Shown piece after piece: positions 9,419 through 18,154 of a stretch of DNA of 64,000 nucleotides. The first letter of the stretch is position 1; the number at the start of each line of letters is the position of its first letter. Origin of the DNA: Streptomyces sp. CB02056 (GTDB lineage: Bacteria > Actinomycetota > Actinomycetes > Streptomycetales > Streptomycetaceae). Location: contig NZ_LIPD01000007.1 in NCBI RefSeq assembly GCF_001905545.1, forward strand, positions 278,114-342,113, given 5' to 3'. The notes beneath the pieces were generated by a model that worked only from the letters and a program-made list of their open reading frames with translations, was not told the DNA's origin and ran no database searches. The position numbers were made by a program, and so were the translations under genes.

Positions 9419-12400
9419 TCAGGCTGCTGCCGGGGCCGGCACCAACAGGGGTTCAGCGGACAGGCCGGCGGCGGCGAAGGCTCCGTAGCCGGGGAGCGGG
9501 TCGTCCGTGCCGGGGCTCACCCCGAGCGCGGCCAGCGCGGCGTCGAGGCCGCTCCGCGCCGCGGTCACCGGCGCCGAGGCGATCTCGGCGGCGATGATGC
9601 CGACGACGCTCGGGTCCCCGTCCTGCCACGGGTGGGGGACGGGGCCGACGGGCTGTTGCTCCGGGCCGACCGGGAGCCGCCCCTGGTCGAGGTCCTCGGC
9701 CGACAGGGCCTCCTCGGTGGCCGTGAGCGGGTTCGGGGCCAGGGCCGCGGGGGGCACGGTGACCGTGAAGCCGGTCAGCTGGTCGGCCACCAGGTCCTGC
9801 CCGCCCACCGGGACGGGCGGCGGGCTGTCCAGCGGAGTGCCCCACAGGGCCTTGGGGACGTTGCTCCGCGACTCCTGGACCTGCCAGCCCTCGCCGCGGA
9901 CGTCGACGGTCTCCTCGCCGCGCTTGATCGTGAGGCGCTGCTGGGAGACCAGACCGGTCTTCGCCATCGGGCGGATGCCCAACGCGTCCCCCGAAGCGAA
10001 GGGTGCGTCGTCGAGGAGCAGCTCCGAGGCCGGCACGGCACAGGTCACGGTGAAGCCGAAGCCGTGCGCGGACACCGCCCAGACGTCCCCGGCACCGGAC
10101 TGCCCGCCGCCGACGGAGGAGCCGCCCGGCAGCAGGCCGGCCACCGCCGTCACCCGCAACACCTGTGCCACTGGCGGAAGTTGGGGTAGGAACTCCTCCC
10201 AGGTCAGCGGGTCCGGAGCGGTGTCCCCGTGGGAGCCGAACGGGATGGTCACATGGAAGAACAGCACGTGGAAGGTGGCGCGGCCCCCGACCGGCGGCCC
10301 CCACAGATGGACGTCGACGCCCAGCTCCAGGGTGATGGTGAACAGCCAGAGGTGGAGCGACACGCCGACGTCCACGCCGACGTCGACCTGGAAGTACAGC
10401 GGCTTCCACTGGACGAGCGCGTCCAGGTAGGCGGTGAGCCACGCCTTCACCGGCCCCGCGTGGAAGTTCACGTTCAGCGACGCCCCCGCCATGACGGCCG
10501 AAGGGGTCAGCGCCGCGTACGCCTCACCACGGATCGACACGCAGTCGGAGATCGACCACGAGAACCCCAGCCGCGGCACGTCCGGGTACCAGGAGGGCCG
10601 CTTGAAGGCGGGGTGGTAGCCGCCGATGGTGACCAGGGCGTCGCCGCCGTGCCCGCCACCCAGCCACAGGCGCAGGGCCAGGCCCCCGGTCAGCTTGCAG
10701 GCCGGGTCGATGACGAAGGACTCGGGGGTCAGCGTCGAGGTCCAGGCCAGCAGCCCCTGCGAGGACTGGTAGAGGGCCTCCGTCTCCACCTGGAGCTGGG
10801 CGATGGCGTGGCCCGCCTTCGGGAACGCCGCCGTCGTCAGCCCCAGGAGCCCGACGGTGAAGTCCTGACCGAACTCCACCACGGCCAGCGCCAGCGACTC
10901 GACCAGCTCGAAGGAGGTGAACTGCAGCCCGACGGCACACCAGGTCTCGCCCGCCCGGGGGCTCACCCACCCGTCCTGGTCGAGCTTCTCCAGCAGTTCC
11001 AGCGGGTCGTCGGACTTTCCGCCCGTCATCATGGTGACGAGGGGGAAGGCGTCCACCCCGTCCGGGGCCGGCAGCTTGAGGTCGCTGTTGTAGCCGAAGC
11101 CGCCGAGGAAGCCCTTGACCCGGAACGGCGGCGGCCCGAGCCCCTCCCCCGCCAGGGACAACTGTCCGAGGACGAACATCGACGCGAAGCCGTCCGCACG
11201 GTGGGAGTACGCGCCCAGGGCGGAGAGGCTGACCGGCGGCGTCCGGACGACCAGCCCGCCCTCGACCTGGAGGTCGTACGGGGCCGGCGCGGGCTGCCGC
11301 ACGACCAGCGCCCCGGACAGTTCCACCGGCGGGTGGTCGAAGGCCACACCCAACCCGTCCAGCCGCGTGCGCACCCCGAAGGTATCGCCGTCGAGGGCGA
11401 GCCCGAGCCCGAGCCCGTCGGCGCCGACCTCCAGGCCCGAGGCCGTGAACGAGGCGTCCACCAGCACCCACGCGGTGCCGTCCTGGTAGGTCAGCCCGAG
11501 TCGGGCGACGGTCAGCGGCCCGAGCGTCCGGTCGAGCCGGACCCAGGCGACGGTCGCGGCGCCGGCCGCCGCGTCGCGCACCCCCGTGCGCGGGGCGGGC
11601 GGATTCGGCGTGGACGTCGGGAAGAGCGCGACCAGCGGCTCCTGCTCCACCCCGCCGATCGCGTAGGGCACCGAGAGCGCGGCGCCCTCCTCCAGCCCGG
11701 CGGCGGGCGCGGGGAAGCGGGGCAGCCCGGCGGCAGCCGTCTCGGTGGCCGCGACGGCCTCGTTGAGGGCCGTGAGCTGGTCATGGGTCAGCCGGCCCGT
11801 GCAGACCGAGACGGCCGCGCCGTCCAACCGGATGTCGTCCTCGGCCGGGAGGAGGCGTCCGACGAGCGGCAGGTCCGACGCCTTCGCGGTGACGACGGCC
11901 TCCAGCGTGGCCGCCCACACGTAGCCGGTGGCGCCGGAGCCCTCGGCCGGAACCGCGGCGAGGACGGACCGGGTGTGCTCGGTCGTCACGGCGAGCACCG
12001 TCGTACGGCTTGCGGTGTCGAAGCGGAAGGCCGCCGAGGTCAGGGTGGGCAGCAGGGCGTTCGGTACGCCGTCGGGCAGGGTGATGCCCAGGGCCGTGGC
12101 CAGCTCGGGCAGGGAGAGCGTCCCGTCGTCGTCGGCGCTCCAGGAGGCGGCGATCGTGTAGCCGCCGCCGGAGGCACGGTCGACCTCCCCGGCGAACCAG
12201 ATGTGGCCGGAGTCGCCGATCTCGATGCCGACCTCGACGGACAGCGAGACGGCGGCCGCCTGCGGGCTGCCGTCGTCGCCGAGGGTGGAGCGGCTGAGCT
12301 TGACCAGCAGGACCGGGGTCGCGCCGCCGATCTTCGTCTCCGCGGCGACGGTGAAGGTCCACTCCGAGCCCTGGGAAGTGGTGAGGACTTCGAGCGTGAG

Positions 12401-13348
12401 GTTCCGCAGCGTGAGGTCCGCCAGGTCGCCCGGGATCTCGCTGCCCGCCCAGTTCTCGGCGAGGTAGCCGAGGAGGTCGCCGATCGGGATGTCCTGGGCG
12501 CTGCCCCGCGTGTGGGTCCAGTCGTCCTCCTGGTCCCAGATGTCGAGGTCCAGGGTCCTGCCGTTGATGGTGATCTGAGTGACAGGGGTGGCGTCGCGCG
12601 GGAGCGCGGACCTGGCGCTTGCCAGGGCGGGCGTGTTCCGGATACCGAACGTGTAGTCGCTCGGCAACCCGCCCTGCCGTTGCCAGTCAACTGCTTTGAG
12701 GGGCCACACCCGTGGCGGGGGAACCATACCCGTGCCCGCCAGCTTCAGGAATCTGATCCCCTCCGTCGACAGACCCGGGTCATCGAGATAACGCCCCAGG
12801 GATTTGTTCGCCTCTTTCCTTACGTGGAAAGCATCCGATTTGACGATCCTCGCACAGCCCTCCTCGAATTTATCTTCGGGGTCGTCATAGCGTTTGCTAC
12901 CAATCGGCCCGACGAAGAGATTTCCCGGCATCCATTCAAACAGTCGAACCAGATCGTCCCGCCCCTTGGGACCCGGCGCGCTCGCGTCATGTTCAAAGCC
13001 CGTGCCGAAGATCTCCGCGAAGCCTTTGAGATTGTCGACATCACCCTGGACATAACTCATGTCCGCGTACTGGTCATAGTTTCCGGAAAGCCTTGCCACC
13101 AGTTCCACCAGGGCATCCCGAAGGCCGGACTTCGAGGCGTTGTACTCCCTTTCGATGACCCCGTTCCAGAAATTGATCAACCGGCTGCACGGCACGATGT
13201 GGTGGCGGGCCAACGGCACACCGCCGACCTTGCGCAGGTCCAGATTGTCCGGGTCCCTGTCCTCGTCCTGGATTTTCGATTTGAACGGATTGTCCAACCG
13301 TCCACCATCGACCATCAGATTTGCTTTCACCGGTCCCGCGTCAGCCAT
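9419..13348 (-). CDS. HNH-nuclease-like N-terminus fused to a long DUF6603-like body
   Basis: 1309 residues. ATG 13348 is chosen over an upstream in-frame ATG at 13384 because GGAGGG lies just before it. Residues 1 to about 215 hold an HNH-like pattern: His49-His50-Ile-Val-Pro, Asn143 in WMPGNLF, and His175 in AFHVRK. This part is in DNA visibly poorer in G+C (about 12700-13348) than the rest. From about residue 220 the protein is long, beta-rich and repetitive, with segments (LGGFGYNSDLKLP, KAWLTAYLDALVQW) like those I associate from memory with family DUF6603. The layout recalls polymorphic toxins, where a variable enzymatic domain is grafted on a conserved carrier, though here it is at the N-terminus. 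First gene of the operon; no signal peptide. Nuclease activity is inference. Confidence 0.78.
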   Translation of the reverse strand: MADAGPVKANLMVDGGRLDNPFKSKIQDEDRDPDNLDLRKVGGVPLARHHIVPCSRLINFWNGVIEREYNASKSGLRDALVELVARLSGNYDQYADMSYVQGDVDNLKGFAEIFGTGFEHDASAPGPKGRDDLVRLFEWMPGNLFVGPIGSKRYDDPEDKFEEGCARIVKSDAFHVRKEANKSLGRYLDDPGLSTEGIRFLKLAGTGMVPPPRVWPLKAVDWQRQGGLPSDYTFGIRNTPALASARSALPRDATPVTQITINGRTLDLDIWDQEDDWTHTRGSAQDIPIGDLLGYLAENWAGSEIPGDLADLTLRNLTLEVLTTSQGSEWTFTVAAETKIGGATPVLLVKLSRSTLGDDGSPQAAAVSLSVEVGIEIGDSGHIWFAGEVDRASGGGYTIAASWSADDDGTLSLPELATALGITLPDGVPNALLPTLTSAAFRFDTASRTTVLAVTTEHTRSVLAAVPAEGSGATGYVWAATLEAVVTAKASDLPLVGRLLPAEDDIRLDGAAVSVCTGRLTHDQLTALNEAVAATETAAAGLPRFPAPAAGLEEGAALSVPYAIGGVEQEPLVALFPTSTPNPPAPRTGVRDAAAGAATVAWVRLDRTLGPLTVARLGLTYQDGTAWVLVDASFTASGLEVGADGLGLGLALDGDTFGVRTRLDGLGVAFDHPPVELSGALVVRQPAPAPYDLQVEGGLVVRTPPVSLSALGAYSHRADGFASMFVLGQLSLAGEGLGPPPFRVKGFLGGFGYNSDLKLPAPDGVDAFPLVTMMTGGKSDDPLELLEKLDQDGWVSPRAGETWCAVGLQFTSFELVESLALAVVEFGQDFTVGLLGLTTAAFPKAGHAIAQLQVETEALYQSSQGLLAWTSTLTPESFVIDPACKLTGGLALRLWLGGGHGGDALVTIGGYHPAFKRPSWYPDVPRLGFSWSISDCVSIRGEAYAALTPSAVMAGASLNVNFHAGPVKAWLTAYLDALVQWKPLYFQVDVGVDVGVSLHLWLFTITLELGVDVHLWGPPVGGRATFHVLFFHVTIPFGSHGDTAPDPLTWEEFLPQLPPVAQVLRVTAVAGLLPGGSSVGGGQSGAGDVWAVSAHGFGFTVTCAVPASELLLDDAPFASGDALGIRPMAKTGLVSQQRLTIKRGEETVDVRGEGWQVQESRSNVPKALWGTPLDSPPPVPVGGQDLVADQLTGFTVTVPPAALAPNPLTATEEALSAEDLDQGRLPVGPEQQPVGPVPHPWQDGDPSVVGIIAAEIASAPVTAARSGLDAALAALGVSPGTDDPLPGYGAFAAAGLSAEPLLVPAPAAA

Positions 13349-13382
13349 AGCCCACCCTCCGCCAACGGTCCCGGCAGTAGAC

Positions 13383-13403
13383 ATCCGGGTTCCGGATCAT
13401 CAA
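13383..13403 (-). promoter_or_regulatory. Candidate promoter/operator of the left-end operon
   Basis: A perfect palindrome ATCCGG-GTT-CCGGAT (13383-13397) lies 35-50 nt before ATG 13348. On the minus strand TTGATG (13403-13398) just precedes it and a weak TACTGC-like -10 follows. The arrangement fits an operator in a promoter spacer. The surrounding 13349-13610 intergenic DNA is also relatively A+T-rich and otherwise shows only a doubtful 67-codon frame. Confidence 0.4.
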
Positions 13404-13610
13404 AGCCGATTCGTCGAACGGTCTCCGGGCGTCGGCCGGATCTGGCGCATTACGGCTCCTCGCTGGCCGAATCCCCGATGACGGACTCCAGCGCCGTCGA
13501 TTAGTCCATTCGGGTGATGCATTCTTCATTTCCCCGACGAACAACCAGCCGCTGCGCTAATAGGCCTCCGCAGCCCGGGCCAGGAGCGGACGACCAGGCC
13601 CGGATACCCG

Positions 13611-14222
13611 TCAGCTCGCGGCGTCGCCCTCGGCGGCTGCCCGGGCGAGGGAGTCCGCCACCGTCGCGCAGGCCAGCCGGGCCACGGAGCGCAGCTCGGC
13701 GTCCGGGGTGCCGGCCCGGCTCAGGACGGCCAGTGACTGGTTGACGGCGACGACGAAGGTGGCGAGCTCGTCGAGCGTCCGGGCGTCGGCCGGGGAGTCC
13801 GCCAGCGCGGCGCGGACCCGTCGGTACTGCAGGTCGAGGAGGCCGCGCACCCGCGCACCGCTCTCCTCCGTCAGCGTCGGCGACTGCGCGGCGGACTGGG
13901 CGACGAGGCACCCGGCGGGAACCGACGGGTCGGCGATGCGCTCCAGGACGACGTCGAAGAACGCCTCGACGGCGCGGACCGGGTCACCGGGGTGAGCGGC
14001 GAACGCCTGCTCGTACCGGGCGCCGTAGATCGCCGCGTAGCGGTCGAGGCACTGGTGGAACAGGGCGTCCTTGCTGCCGAAGGTGCCGTAGAGGGAGCCC
14101 CGGCCGAGGCCGGTGGCGGAGCCGAGGGCGTCCAGCGAGGCGTCCGCGTACCCGCGCTGCCAGAACACCCGCATGGCCCGGTCGAGGGCCTCCCCGACGT
14201 CGAACTGCTTCCGGCCGGACAC
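13611..14222 (-). CDS. TetR-family repressor
   Basis: 203 residues from GTG 14222, which has GGGAGG 8 nt upstream; an upstream GTG at 14243 would add seven residues but places that ribosome site inside the gene. The N-terminal helix-turn-helix is clear (YADASLDALGSATGLGRGSLYGTFGSK split over helices 2-3, with the usual LYGTFGSKDALF ending). The C-terminal ligand domain (PAGCLVAQSAAQS) is the type seen in AcrR/NemR-like sensors of small electrophiles or drugs. It is divergent from the hydrolase gene at 14367, with a double palindrome between them, so autorepression and control of the hydrolase are likely. Ligand unknown. Confidence 0.93.
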   Translation of the reverse strand: MSGRKQFDVGEALDRAMRVFWQRGYADASLDALGSATGLGRGSLYGTFGSKDALFHQCLDRYAAIYGARYEQAFAAHPGDPVRAVEAFFDVVLERIADPSVPAGCLVAQSAAQSPTLTEESGARVRGLLDLQYRRVRAALADSPADARTLDELATFVVAVNQSLAVLSRAGTPDAELRSVARLACATVADSLARAAAEGDAAS

Positions 14223-14271
14223 CGCACAAACCTCCCGTTTCACCCGTCTGCCATGAGCCTACCCGCGTCCT

Positions 14272-14308
14272 GGACCGATCGGTCAAACAATCTTTGACCG
14301 ATCGGTCC
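14272..14308. promoter_or_regulatory. Double TetR operator between tetR and hydrolase genes
   Basis: Two identical 12-bp palindromes GACCGATCGGTC at 14273-14284 and 14296-14307, themselves arranged as a larger inverted repeat (GGACCGATCGGTCAAA / its complement). Each overlaps a TTGACC -35 element: 14295-14300 with TACCGT (14317-14322) for the hydrolase, and the mirror copy for tetR. Two bound dimers would silence both genes. Confidence 0.8.
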
Positions 14309-14366
14309 AAGATGGCTACCGTGACGGCCAGTGGCCAGATCAGCCGGCACCGCGAAAGGAAAGATC

Positions 14367-15311
14367 ATGAGCCAGTCACCCACGCCCGAAGGCCCCGGCT
14401 CCGTCGCCGGGGCACCGAACCTCCCGGCCGGATTCGCGCGGACCTTCACCAGCCGGTACGTCGACACCGGGCACCTGCGCCTGCACGCCGTCACCGGCGG
14501 CGAGGGCCCGCCACTGCTGCTGCTCGCCGGCTGGCCGCAGACCTGGTACGCCTGGCGCCTCCTGATGCCCGCGCTGGCACGGGACTTCCAGGTCGTCGCC
14601 GTCGATCCGCGCGGCGTCGGGCTGTCCGACAAGCCCCTGGACGGGTACGCCACCGGCACGCTCGCCCGCGACCTGGTGGCGCTCATGGACGCGCTCGGGC
14701 ACCACCGGTTCGCCATGGTCGGACACGACGTCGGCATGTGGACCGGCTACGCCCTGGCCGCGGACCACCCCGACCGGCTCGAACGCCTGGCCGTCGCCGA
14801 GGCCGCGATCCCCGGACTCTCCCCCACGCCGCCGCTCTTCGGCAGCCAGGAGGCCAACGACCGGCTCTGGCACTTCGCCTTCAACCGCCTCGCCGGCGTC
14901 AACGAGCAGCTGGTCGCCGGGCGGGAGCACCTCTACTTCGGCCACCAGTTCGCCACGAAGGCCGCGAAGCCCCTGCCCGACCACGCCGTCCGGCACTACG
15001 TCGACATCCTCGCCGCCGATCCGCAGGCCCTGCGATGCAGCTTCGAGTTCTACCGGGCACTGGACACCACCATCGCCCAGAACCGGCAGCGCGCGGCCCG
15101 ACGGCTCTCCCTCCCCGTCCTGGCGATCGGCGGAGCGGCGAACCTCGGCGCCTCGGTCGGCGCGACGATGCGGCTGGCCGCCGACGACGTGGAGACCCTG
15201 GTCCTCCCCGAGTGCGGCCACTACCCCGCCGAGGAGTCCCCGGAGGCGATGCTCTCCGCCCTGACGACGTTCCTGGCGCCGTACCGCACCGGGCGGACCG
15301 TCTCGGGCTGA
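14367..15311 (+). CDS. Alpha/beta hydrolase, epoxide-hydrolase-like
   Basis: 314 residues from ATG 14367 (AAAGGA 7 nt upstream). The fold signature is present: an LLLLAGWPQTWYAW oxyanion-hole segment, VAVDPRGVGLSDKP, the nucleophile elbow VGHDVGMW (nucleophile Asp, as in epoxide and haloalkane hydrolases, rather than Ser), and the catalytic His in ECGHYPAEE near the end. The Asp nucleophile makes epoxide hydrolase the best general call. Divergent from the TetR gene and under the double operator, it probably detoxifies the compound sensed by that repressor. Substrate not inferable. Confidence 0.88.
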   Translation: MSQSPTPEGPGSVAGAPNLPAGFARTFTSRYVDTGHLRLHAVTGGEGPPLLLLAGWPQTWYAWRLLMPALARDFQVVAVDPRGVGLSDKPLDGYATGTLARDLVALMDALGHHRFAMVGHDVGMWTGYALAADHPDRLERLAVAEAAIPGLSPTPPLFGSQEANDRLWHFAFNRLAGVNEQLVAGREHLYFGHQFATKAAKPLPDHAVRHYVDILAADPQALRCSFEFYRALDTTIAQNRQRAARRLSLPVLAIGGAANLGASVGATMRLAADDVETLVLPECGHYPAEESPEAMLSALTTFLAPYRTGRTVSG

Positions 15312-15354
15312 GACCGTCCACACCCACCCGCCCCGCGCGTCGCGGCAGACAAAT

Positions 15355-15374
15355 GTTGAGGATTCAACTATGCT
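15355..15374 (+). promoter_or_regulatory. Palindrome overlapping a probable -10 of the GNAT gene
   Basis: GTTGA-GGAT-TCAAC (15355-15368) is followed immediately by TATGCT (15369-15374), a good -10, about 66 nt before the GNAT start. The palindrome lies where a repressor would block polymerase. The cognate regulator is not evident in the window. Confidence 0.4.
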
Positions 15375-15440
15375 GCTCCCAGCGGCGCCGGCCACCAGCG
15401 GTCGTCCGCCGAGGCGACCCGCCGCACCCGAGGAGGAACC

Positions 15441-15746
15441 GTGGAGCAGACCGTCACCGACAACACCGAGAAGTCCCGCTTCGAGATCCACGACGGCGGC
15501 GAACTCGCCGGCTTCGCCGAGTACCACCGCTCCGGCGACGAGATCGCCTTCATCCACACCGAGATCGACCCCCGTTTCGAGGGCCGAGGCCTCGCCGGCC
15601 GACTGGCCCGCGCCGCCCTGGACACGGCCCGCGACCAGCACCTCGCCGTCCTCCCCTACTGCCCCTTCATCCGCGGCTGGATCACCAAGCACCCCGAGTA
15701 CGCCGACCTGGTCCCCGCCACCCACCGGGCCCGCTTCGGCCTCTGA
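15441..15746 (+). CDS. Small GNAT N-acetyltransferase (YidJ/GCN5-related type)
   Basis: 101 residues starting at GTG 15441, 5 nt after a full AGGAGG. The short GNAT fold used for protein or small-amine acetylation is evident: FEIHDGGELAGFAEY, IAFIHTEIDPRFEGRGLAGRL (the R/Q-x-x-G-x-G/A acetyl-CoA loop is RFEGRGLAG) and the C-terminal YCPFIRGWITKHPEYADLV motif typical of the YjdJ/YidJ subfamily. It is monocistronic. Substrate unknown. Confidence 0.9.
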   Translation: MEQTVTDNTEKSRFEIHDGGELAGFAEYHRSGDEIAFIHTEIDPRFEGRGLAGRLARAALDTARDQHLAVLPYCPFIRGWITKHPEYADLVPATHRARFGL

Positions 15747-15865
15747 GCAGCCGCGTACCGCGCCGTCCGGGCCGCCGCGGGAGGGCCCGGACGGCTTCGG
15801 TCAAGATCCCGAACCCTTGTTCCACCGTTCGGTAAAGACACTGGATCACCGGACGCGTGCCGCCC

Positions 15866-15871
15866 TACGGT
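15866..15871 (+). promoter_or_regulatory. -10 element for a leaderless transcript
   Basis: TACGGT ends 6 nt before the ATG at 15878 and there is no good ribosome site, so transcription should begin at or beside the start codon. Confidence 0.5.
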
Positions 15872-15877
15872 GGCGGC

Positions 15878-16231
15878 ATGAGTGATCACTCCGAAGCACC
15901 CGTCGCACCCGTCCAGGCCTTTGAACCCCCGTACTACGTGGCCGTCTTCACCACGGTCCGGACGCAGGACCAGAGCGACTACAGCGAGACCAACGCCCGC
16001 ATGGAAGAGCTGGTGAACGACATCCCCGGGTACCTGGGGATGGACCACGCGCAGACGCCCGGCGGACTGGGCATCACCGTCGGGTACTTCCGCGACGCCG
16101 ACGCCCTCACGGAGTGGCGGACCAACGCCGAGCACCGCTCCGCGCAGAAGCGCGGGCGGGCCGACTGGTACGAGAGCTACACACTGCACGTGGCGAAGGT
16201 GGAGCGCAGCCACGGGTTCGTACGGGCGTAA
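15878..16231 (+). CDS. Antibiotic biosynthesis monooxygenase (ABM) family protein
   Basis: 117 residues from ATG 15878. The ferredoxin-like ABM fold is recognised by YYVAVFTTVRT, a helix with ARMEELVNDIPGYLGMDHA, the strand GITVGYFRDADALTEWR and a closing helix-strand with WYESYTLHVAKVER. Such proteins are cofactor-free oxygenases or haem-degrading relatives acting on quinols; the family includes many unassigned stress proteins. The gene appears leaderless and stands alone between the GNAT gene and the convergent phospholipase gene. Confidence 0.88.
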   Translation: MSDHSEAPVAPVQAFEPPYYVAVFTTVRTQDQSDYSETNARMEELVNDIPGYLGMDHAQTPGGLGITVGYFRDADALTEWRTNAEHRSAQKRGRADWYESYTLHVAKVERSHGFVRA

Positions 16232-16345
16232 CCCCCGGGTGAGAGCAGAGCGGGGCGGGCGCCGCCATGAGCAGCGCCCGCCCCGGGCGGCCCGAGCAGG
16301 GAACCCGCCGGCCGGCCATCAGGCGCCGGGCCTCAGGCCTCGACC

Positions 16346-17998
16346 TCAGGCGCGGCAGGTCCCGGTGGACCAGTCGACGGTCGCGGCGGCCTGCGAGTAC
16401 TTCCACTCGGGGCCGAGCAGGTCGCGGTCGAGCTGCGCGGCCGCGTTGCGGTTCTCGACGATGTAGCCGAAGTCCTGCAGCCAGGCCGGGTACAGGTTCT
16501 TCGAGCCGATGTAGAAGGCCGAGTCGTCGACCGCGACCAGCTTGTGGTGCAGCGCGTACGGGTGCCCGTCGGCCCACGTGGCGGTGGGGGCCGCACGGAA
16601 GGAGGCGAGCTGGAGGTTGCCGCAGAGGGCCGCGTCGGCCTTGCCCCGGTCGCCGGTGAGCGCGGTGAGCCGGGCCTTCAGGACGTCACTGATCTCGGCG
16701 AGGGACTTCATCTGCGAGTAGCCCCCGCTGCCCACGGTGCCCCGGTTGGCCGGGTCGCTGACCACGATCCGCACCTTGACCCCGGCGGCCAGCTTGGCGG
16801 CCAGCGTGTCGTAGAGCCGGGAGTCGTAGTGCGAGATCGGCGGGCAGGTGCCGTTCAGGTCCTGCTGGGAGATCTCGATGTGCCGCTGGGCGCTGCCGAC
16901 CAGGGCGCGCAGGGCGTTCTCCTCGGGGTTGACGGTCTCGTAGTCGCGGTCGGCGTTGGTGTTGTCGTGCAGGGTCAGCGGGCCGCACTTGGCGTCCGCC
17001 GCGCCGGGGACGGGACCGGGCCGGTACCCGGAGGAGGGGTCCGCGTCCTTGATGCCGACGCCGAGGCCGCCGACGGCTATCACCGGGACGTTCCCGGCGG
17101 CGGGGGCGGACGGGTTGAGCTCGCGTTCGATCGACGGGCGGCAGGCGCCGCCGTCCGAGGAGGCGAACCACGCGTTGTCGAGGAGGCCGGTCCGGCCGCA
17201 GGTCCACTCCCAGAGGGTGTCCAGGTAGCGGCCGGCGGAGGTCGCGGCGGGGCCGGTGAGCGCGAGGTCGACGTCCGAGACGGGGTGCGAGGTGTCGAGG
17301 TAGTCCTTGCTCCAGCCGTTGATGCCGCCGGTGAGGACGGTGCGTCCGTCGACCACCAGGAGCTTGGAGTGGTTCCAGGAGAAGGCGGTGCGCGAGGAGG
17401 TCATCGAGGCGATGTTGAGGCTGACGGACGGGGCGGCCGGTCCGAGCTTCGCGACCAGGTCGTCCCGGTACCGCGACGGCAGCACGTTGGCGTTGTACAG
17501 CGGCGCCGCGCCGACCAGGATGCGCACCACCGGGCGGTGCCCGGCGGCGACCGAGGCCTTGAGCCCGGCGACCAGGGCGTCCTCGAATCCGCCGTCGGGG
17601 AACGGCGCGAGGCTGGAGACGTCGACGGTCCGGGTGGCGGCGGAGACGTCGGCGGTCATCTTCGCGAGCAGCGCGCGGGTGCCGGGCCGGTCGGCGCAGG
17701 TGGCGTCGCCCCAGCAACCGGGCGTCTGGAACAGCCAGTTCGCGGGGCCGCCGGCCTGGTCGGCGCCGGCCAGGGCGTTGCCGTCGGTGCGCTGCCAGAC
17801 GGTGCCCTCCAGGCCTGGCGACAGCTGGCGCAGCACCTGCTCGACGGCGTCGATGTGGGTGGTGTCCGCGCCCTGTGCGGGGGCGGGGGCGGCATGGGAC
17901 GGCGCGGCCGACAGGACGGTGATCAGGGTGCTGGCCGCGACGGCGGCGAGGGCGCCGCGCAGGGCGCGGCGGGGTCGGCGGGAGCCGGGTCGGTACAC
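16346..17998 (-). CDS. Secreted phospholipase D (two HKD motifs)
   Basis: 550 residues from GTG 17998 (AAGGA 7 nt upstream), the usual length for actinomycete secreted PLDs. An N-terminal signal peptide has an Arg-rich start, a hydrophobic core (ALAAVAASTLITVLSAA) and a likely cut after SHA at about residue 36. The two catalytic HxKxxxxD motifs are WNHSKLLVVDG (His about 210) and HHKLVAVDD (His about 484), each followed by a Gly-rich G(G/S)xN stretch. The enzyme hydrolyses or transphosphatidylates phosphatidylcholine outside the cell. It is monocistronic and convergent with the ABM gene. The 113 bp between them show no further gene. Confidence 0.95.
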   Translation of the reverse strand: MYRPGSRRPRRALRGALAAVAASTLITVLSAAPSHAAPAPAQGADTTHIDAVEQVLRQLSPGLEGTVWQRTDGNALAGADQAGGPANWLFQTPGCWGDATCADRPGTRALLAKMTADVSAATRTVDVSSLAPFPDGGFEDALVAGLKASVAAGHRPVVRILVGAAPLYNANVLPSRYRDDLVAKLGPAAPSVSLNIASMTSSRTAFSWNHSKLLVVDGRTVLTGGINGWSKDYLDTSHPVSDVDLALTGPAATSAGRYLDTLWEWTCGRTGLLDNAWFASSDGGACRPSIERELNPSAPAAGNVPVIAVGGLGVGIKDADPSSGYRPGPVPGAADAKCGPLTLHDNTNADRDYETVNPEENALRALVGSAQRHIEISQQDLNGTCPPISHYDSRLYDTLAAKLAAGVKVRIVVSDPANRGTVGSGGYSQMKSLAEISDVLKARLTALTGDRGKADAALCGNLQLASFRAAPTATWADGHPYALHHKLVAVDDSAFYIGSKNLYPAWLQDFGYIVENRNAAAQLDRDLLGPEWKYSQAAATVDWSTGTCRA

Positions 17999-18154
17999 GT
18001 GAGGATCCTTCAGAACGTGGCAGGCGTCGTGCTGTTCGCCTACGAGACACCCAGAGACTACCTGCTGGTAACACCCCGTCAAACTTGCGCATGACAAAAG
18101 CGCGCGGGGGCTCGACCGGCCCCGGCGAACCCCGGCCCCTGGCTGCCCGTCCGG

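Noticed and set aside
10229..13504. 1091-codon plus-strand open frame
   Set aside because: Antisense to the 1309-residue gene, with low-complexity translation and no start signal.
13341..13544. 67-codon frame just upstream of the HNH-like gene, considered as an immunity gene
   Set aside because: TTG start without a ribosome site, Arg/Pro-rich shadow-like translation, and overlap with the operator candidate. Not supported.
15312..15440. Small frames within the hydrolase-GNAT gap
   Set aside because: No start signals and no third-position bias; only promoter-like elements are credible.
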